DNA of 7,855 nucleotides, taken from NCBI GenBank assembly GCA_025350345.1, contig JANXYA010000063.1, forward strand, positions 1 to 7,855, read 5' to 3'. The notes below the pieces were generated by a model. It saw only the letters and a program-made list of their open reading frames with translations. It ran no database searches and had not been told where the DNA came from. Position 1 is the first letter of the stretch. The number at the start of each line of letters is the position of its first letter. The translations under genes and the position numbers were made by a program. Of the stretch, positions 5,373-7,855 are shown piece by piece. This DNA comes from Gammaproteobacteria bacterium. GTDB taxonomy: Bacteria; Pseudomonadota; Gammaproteobacteria; Steroidobacterales; Steroidobacteraceae.

Positions 5373-6494
5373 ATGAGATCGTTGGGCAGGAGATCGGCAG
5401 GTGCGCGGCTCGAGCGCATGAAGGCCTCGCCACTCTGGGCGGGCAATGGATTTCGTAACGTGCACCCCATCATCCCGGGCCTGCGCGACCCGAGCGTGCC
5501 GATGCCGACACTGGGTGAGTTCATCTGTGGTGGCGTACGGCGCGTGCCGCGCGGACCGCTGCCGTCGATGAGCCCGCTGGAGAGCTGGGCCCGGCCGCCC
5601 GCCAGCGGGCTGCGCGCCACCTGGCTCGGTCATTCCACGGTGCTGATCGAGATCGGGGGGCTCCGCGTGCTCACCGATCCGGTCTGGGGACCGCGTGCCT
5701 CGCCGTCGCGGTTGGCGGGCCCCAAGCGCTTTCAGCCCGTGCCCGTGCCGCTGCGCGCGATGCCCCCGGTGGACCTCGTGGTTGTCTCGCACGACCACTA
5801 CGATCACCTCGACTACCCCACGATCCGTGAACTCGCCAGGAGCGAGGTGCCGTTCGTGACTTCGCTCGGCGTCGGTGCGCACCTCGAGGCCTGGGGTGTG
5901 AGCCCCGAACGGATCGTCGAGCTGGACTGGTGGGAGTCGCACCGGTTGCCGCACTCAGAGGTCTCAGTGACTGCCGCACCCTCGCAGCACTTCTCGGGGC
6001 GTGGGCTGAAGGATCGCAACGCCAACCTGTGGTCCTCGCTCGTCATCCGCTCGCCCCGGCACACGGTGTTCTTCAGCGGTGATACGGGTCTGACGACGCA
6101 ATACCAGCTGATCCGTGAACGGCTGGGCCCTTTTGATCTGGTGATGCTGGAGGTAGGCGCGTTCCATCCGGCCTGGGGAGACATTCACCTTGGACCCGAG
6201 AACGCGCTCAAGGCCTTGGGGCTGCTGGGCGGAGGGCCCTTCCTGCCCGTGCACTGGGGCACTTTCAGCCTGGCGATGCATGCCTGGGATCAGCCCGCCG
6301 AGGCCTTGCTGGAGATGGCTCCGAAAGCGGGCGCGCGGCTCGTGATGCCTCGGCTGGGCGAGCCGGTCGAGCCCGCGCACGCGGAGGCGGTCGAGCCGTG
6401 GTGGCGTGTCGTCGACAGGACAGCGCAAAAATCTGAGCCCGAGGTGCCGGCAGCGATCACCCTGCCGGAGACGATGCCCTGGCCGATCGACTGA
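5373..6494 (+). CDS. MBL-fold metallo-hydrolase, NAPE-PLD/UlaG-like
   Basis: A complete 373-residue metallo-beta-lactamase-fold hydrolase. The start is well supported: ATG 5373 is preceded by GGAGG (5361-5365) with a 7-base spacer. Metal ligands are visible in order: H140-x-H142-x-D144-H145 in VSHDHYDHLD, His206 in SQHFSGRG, the bridging Asp237 in FSGDTG, and His294 in PVHWGTF. LGHST (86-90) forms the first core strand turn. The combination of SHDHYDHLD, HFSGRGL, SGDTG and HWGTF is the pattern of the N-acyl-phosphatidylethanolamine phospholipase D (NAPE-PLD)/UlaG-like branch. These enzymes are binuclear zinc phosphodiesterases or lactonases. The N-terminal about 70 residues (FRNVHPIIPGL...) are also typical of that branch and hold no signal peptide. 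The substrate is unknown; a lipid phosphodiester is plausible by family but unproven. The last about 25 residues are a low-complexity, Pro/Glu-rich tail. It is transcribed alone, away from the decayed minus-strand frame. Confidence 0.9.
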   Translation: MRSLGRRSAGARLERMKASPLWAGNGFRNVHPIIPGLRDPSVPMPTLGEFICGGVRRVPRGPLPSMSPLESWARPPASGLRATWLGHSTVLIEIGGLRVLTDPVWGPRASPSRLAGPKRFQPVPVPLRAMPPVDLVVVSHDHYDHLDYPTIRELARSEVPFVTSLGVGAHLEAWGVSPERIVELDWWESHRLPHSEVSVTAAPSQHFSGRGLKDRNANLWSSLVIRSPRHTVFFSGDTGLTTQYQLIRERLGPFDLVMLEVGAFHPAWGDIHLGPENALKALGLLGGGPFLPVHWGTFSLAMHAWDQPAEALLEMAPKAGARLVMPRLGEPVEPAHAEAVEPWWRVVDRTAQKSEPEVPAAITLPETMPWPID

Positions 6495-6496
6495 CT

Positions 6497-6541
6497 GGCC
6501 GGATCTCGCGCCTGGGCCCGTCCCTACCTTGATGTCCGGCC
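6497..6541. terminator. Weak inverted repeat between convergent genes
   Basis: GGCCGGA (6497-6503) and TCCGGCC (6535-6541) are exact reverse complements separated by 31 bases, filling the 48-base gap between the metallo-hydrolase stop and the convergent aldo/keto reductase stop. The stem is short, the loop long and there is no T-run, so a termination role is only suggested by position. Confidence 0.25.
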
Positions 6542-6542
6542 G

Positions 6543-7352
6543 TCACAGTGCCGTCGCCAGGGCCGCACGCTCGCCCTCGCCCAGTTCAAAGTCGAAGATC
6601 TCCAGATCCTCGCGCATGTGCACTTTTGAACGCGTTCCGCTCAAGGGCACGATGCCGCTCTGCGTCAGATACCGGAACAGGATCTGCGCGGGTGTCCGGC
6701 CATGCTTCGACGCCAGGGCGAGAAGCGTGGCGTGAGCGAGCAGCTGCGGGTTGGCCGTCAGCGTCCAGAAACTCTGGTAGTCCATCTGCCGCATGGCGCA
6801 GAAGGCGCGAATCTCGCGATCGTAGCGGGTCGCGGCGTGGAAGCGGTTCTGGATGGCGGCCGGCTTGATCCTGGCCGCGTTCCACAGCGCGGTGAGCTCC
6901 TCGAGCCGGTAGCAGTTGCTGATCCCGAGTTGCCGGACCGCTCCGCTGTCCACGAGCTGCTCAAACGCCCGCCACACCAGCAGGGTGTCCTCCGCAGTCG
7001 CCAGGGGGGAATGCAGGATGAGACTGTCCACGTAGTCCGTCTGCAGATTTTGCAGCGACACCGCCAGGGATTGCGCCACCTGTCGGGCGAGCGGAGCGTT
7101 CCGGTCGTAGGGAATCGTCGCGGGATCCTGGCCGGATACGGGCGTGAACTTGGTTTGCACAAACAGCTCGGCGCGCGCCAGCCCGCCCTTCAGGCAGGCG
7201 AGTACGCCCGCGCCCACACCCGCTTCGTTGTAGTGCCTGGGCTGGCAGGCGGTATCGATGCCGCGGAACCCCAGCTGAATCGCGGTACTAACCAGTGCAG
7301 CGGTATCGGCTTTCTTCCAGGCCGTGCCGTAGAGGATCGCTGGGCTGCGCAC
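6543..7352 (-). CDS. Aldo/keto reductase
   Basis: A 269-residue NAD(P)H-dependent oxidoreductase of the aldo/keto reductase superfamily with a TIM-barrel fold, probably cytosolic. The catalytic tetrad is intact: Asp33 (GFRGIDTA), Tyr41 (RHYNEAGVG), Lys68 (QTKFTP) and His114 (LILHSPL). LGISNC (142-147) and a C-terminal cofactor-binding region with PLSGTRSKVHMREDL (236-250) match the family, which binds the NADP phosphate there. The opening ILYGTAWKK and the IPYDRNAP insert at 80-87 mark a subgroup seen in both bacteria and fungi. The start is the GTG at 7352. No ATG exists between it and the in-frame TAG at 7374-7376, and the leader has no clear Shine-Dalgarno. Translation is therefore probably coupled to the upstream NTF2-like gene, which ends 21 bases earlier in the same frame. 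Likely role: reduction of an aldehyde or ketone; the substrate is unknown. Confidence 0.92.
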   Translation of the reverse strand: MRSPAILYGTAWKKADTAALVSTAIQLGFRGIDTACQPRHYNEAGVGAGVLACLKGGLARAELFVQTKFTPVSGQDPATIPYDRNAPLARQVAQSLAVSLQNLQTDYVDSLILHSPLATAEDTLLVWRAFEQLVDSGAVRQLGISNCYRLEELTALWNAARIKPAAIQNRFHAATRYDREIRAFCAMRQMDYQSFWTLTANPQLLAHATLLALASKHGRTPAQILFRYLTQSGIVPLSGTRSKVHMREDLEIFDFELGEGERAALATAL

Positions 7353-7373
7353 GAGGGCGCCGGAGGCAGGGGC

Positions 7374-7751
7374 CTACGGGTATTTCTTTTGCACGACGCC
7401 ACGAACCGGGTGGGTGTCGTAAACGAGCACGATCGAGGCGATGTGTCCGGTATCCGCATCGAAGTTGAAGACGTCGGCGCAGTCGAACGATACCCTCGTT
7501 CCGTCCTTCAGCGACCAATCGTAGAGGTAGTAGGCAACTGCCCGCAGCTGGCCTTCGGCGCTGACGAGGACGTCATGCACGGTGAGCTTGGCGCCACTGG
7601 ACGCGCTGGCCACCTTGGCAAAGAATTCGCGTACCGGCAAGCGCCCCAGGAACGGTGATTGCACCCATCCGCCCGGCACGAACAGCGCGGCGGCCTTCTC
7701 GGCATCGCCCGCTTCGAGGGCGATCAGATATTTTCGTACTGCCTTCTGCAT
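7374..7751 (-). CDS. NTF2/SnoaL-like fold protein
   Basis: A 125-residue protein of the nuclear transport factor 2-like superfamily, the cone-shaped fold used by SnoaL-type cyclases, ketosteroid isomerases and many small binding proteins. The start at ATG 7751 is set by an excellent GGAGG 5 bases upstream (7757-7761). The frame continues upstream to the edge without that signal, so the longer reading is rejected. Typical pieces are the opening helix YLIALEAGDAEKAAALF (8-24), then GGWVQSPFLGRLPVREFFAKV (27-47, the hydrophobic pocket strand plus helix), and alternating strands with VAYYLYDWSLKDGTRVSFDCADVFNFD (72-98) and HIASIVLVYDTHPVR (103-117). Asp and Tyr residues line the presumed pocket, but a specific catalytic set cannot be named. 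It is the first of a probable pair with the aldo/keto reductase downstream, suggesting a shared small-molecule substrate or a shared regulatory need. No signal peptide is present. Confidence 0.8.
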   Translation of the reverse strand: MQKAVRKYLIALEAGDAEKAAALFVPGGWVQSPFLGRLPVREFFAKVASASSGAKLTVHDVLVSAEGQLRAVAYYLYDWSLKDGTRVSFDCADVFNFDADTGHIASIVLVYDTHPVRGVVQKKYP

Positions 7752-7773
7752 ACGATCCTCCCGTCTTTGGTAT

Positions 7774-7855
7774 TCAATTGGCCAGTGCCAACTCGCCCGC
7801 CCGCGGCGCTGCGGGCGCTGCGGGCGCTGCGCCGCGCGGGGCTGGGTGGCCACGG
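7774..7855 (-). CDS. Ala/Pro-rich C-terminus of an upstream gene (partial, tentative)
   Basis: A minus-strand frame open to the right edge reads an Ala/Pro/Arg-rich tail (GAAPAAPAAP motif, then AGELALAN) and stops at TGA 7774-7776, 22 bases before the NTF2-like ATG. Most codons end in G or C, as in the surrounding genes. Such a low-complexity tail is a common protein end, and the spacing fits an operon with the two genes downstream. Only 26 codons are visible, so the family cannot be named and the call could be a chance frame. Confidence 0.35.
   Translation of the reverse strand, partial: RGHPAPRGAAPAAPAAPRAGELALAN
7805..7831. repeat. Three perfect tandem copies of a 9-bp unit
   Basis: The unit GGCGCTGCG occurs three times head to tail without mismatch. 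Because the unit is a multiple of three it does not change frame. In the tentative minus-strand tail it encodes repeated Ala-Pro-Ala. Likely a slippage-prone low-complexity coding tract; an isolated repeat array is less likely. Confidence 0.6.

Noticed and set aside
5373..5954. Left extension of the minus-strand frame that ends at 5019 (311 codons in all)
   Set aside because: Above about 5352 it runs antisense through the metallo-hydrolase gene and is Arg/His/Pro-rich without motifs. Only the part below about 5235 has gene-like codon use.
6702..7658. 318-codon plus-strand frame across the AKR and NTF2-like genes
   Set aside because: It spans two genes with intact motifs on the opposite strand and has no recognisable domain.
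1..7855. A new multi-gene defence, mobile or biosynthetic system
   Set aside because: No transposase, integrase, nuclease, helicase, reverse transcriptase, CRISPR-like repeat, tRNA or long terminal repeats were seen; the genes belong to ordinary enzyme and transporter families.

Overview
The window is GC-rich, gene-dense chromosomal DNA. Codons in the believable genes end overwhelmingly in G or C. Gene content (FkbM methyltransferase, anion:cation symporter family MFS permease, YfcG-like glutathione transferase, DUF3667 protein, NAPE-PLD/UlaG-like metallo-hydrolase) fits a high-GC Proteobacterium. A gamma- or beta-proteobacterium is my best inference, but nothing here fixes the genus. No phage, transposase, CRISPR array, tRNA or rRNA was seen.

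Layout, left to right. Bases 1-1558 (+) hold the end of an FkbM-type methyltransferase, followed 9 bases later by an MFS transporter. A strong hairpin (1576-1599) lies between the transporter and a convergent minus-strand gene for a small exported protein with two 29-residue repeats (1626-1970). Bases 2115-3026 (-) encode a zinc-ribbon DUF3667 membrane protein. Bases 3080-3460 (-) are the C-terminal relic of a type B carboxylesterase. Bases 3602-4291 (+) encode an intact phospholipase/carboxylesterase-family serine hydrolase. Its stop codon shares a CTAG palindrome with the stop of a convergent YfcG-like glutathione transferase (4288-4989, -). Behind the transferase gene is a minus-strand stretch (about 5019-5352) that looks coding but changes frame and has no start: probably a decayed gene. 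Bases 5373-6494 (+) encode a metallo-beta-lactamase-fold hydrolase with a strong Shine-Dalgarno. Finally, a minus-strand cluster enters from the right edge: an Ala/Pro-rich C-terminus (7774-7855), a small NTF2/SnoaL-like protein (7374-7751) and an aldo/keto reductase (6543-7352).

The genes are mostly single units or pairs of general detoxification or housekeeping enzymes (GST, AKR, esterase, MBL hydrolase). I see no coherent multi-gene defence, biosynthetic or mobile system. The most unusual content is the two decayed genes on the minus strand, a possible hairpin over the ribosome binding site of the esterase at 3602, the repeat-built small secreted protein, and an NTF2-like/AKR pair separated by a single in-frame TAG plus seven codons.
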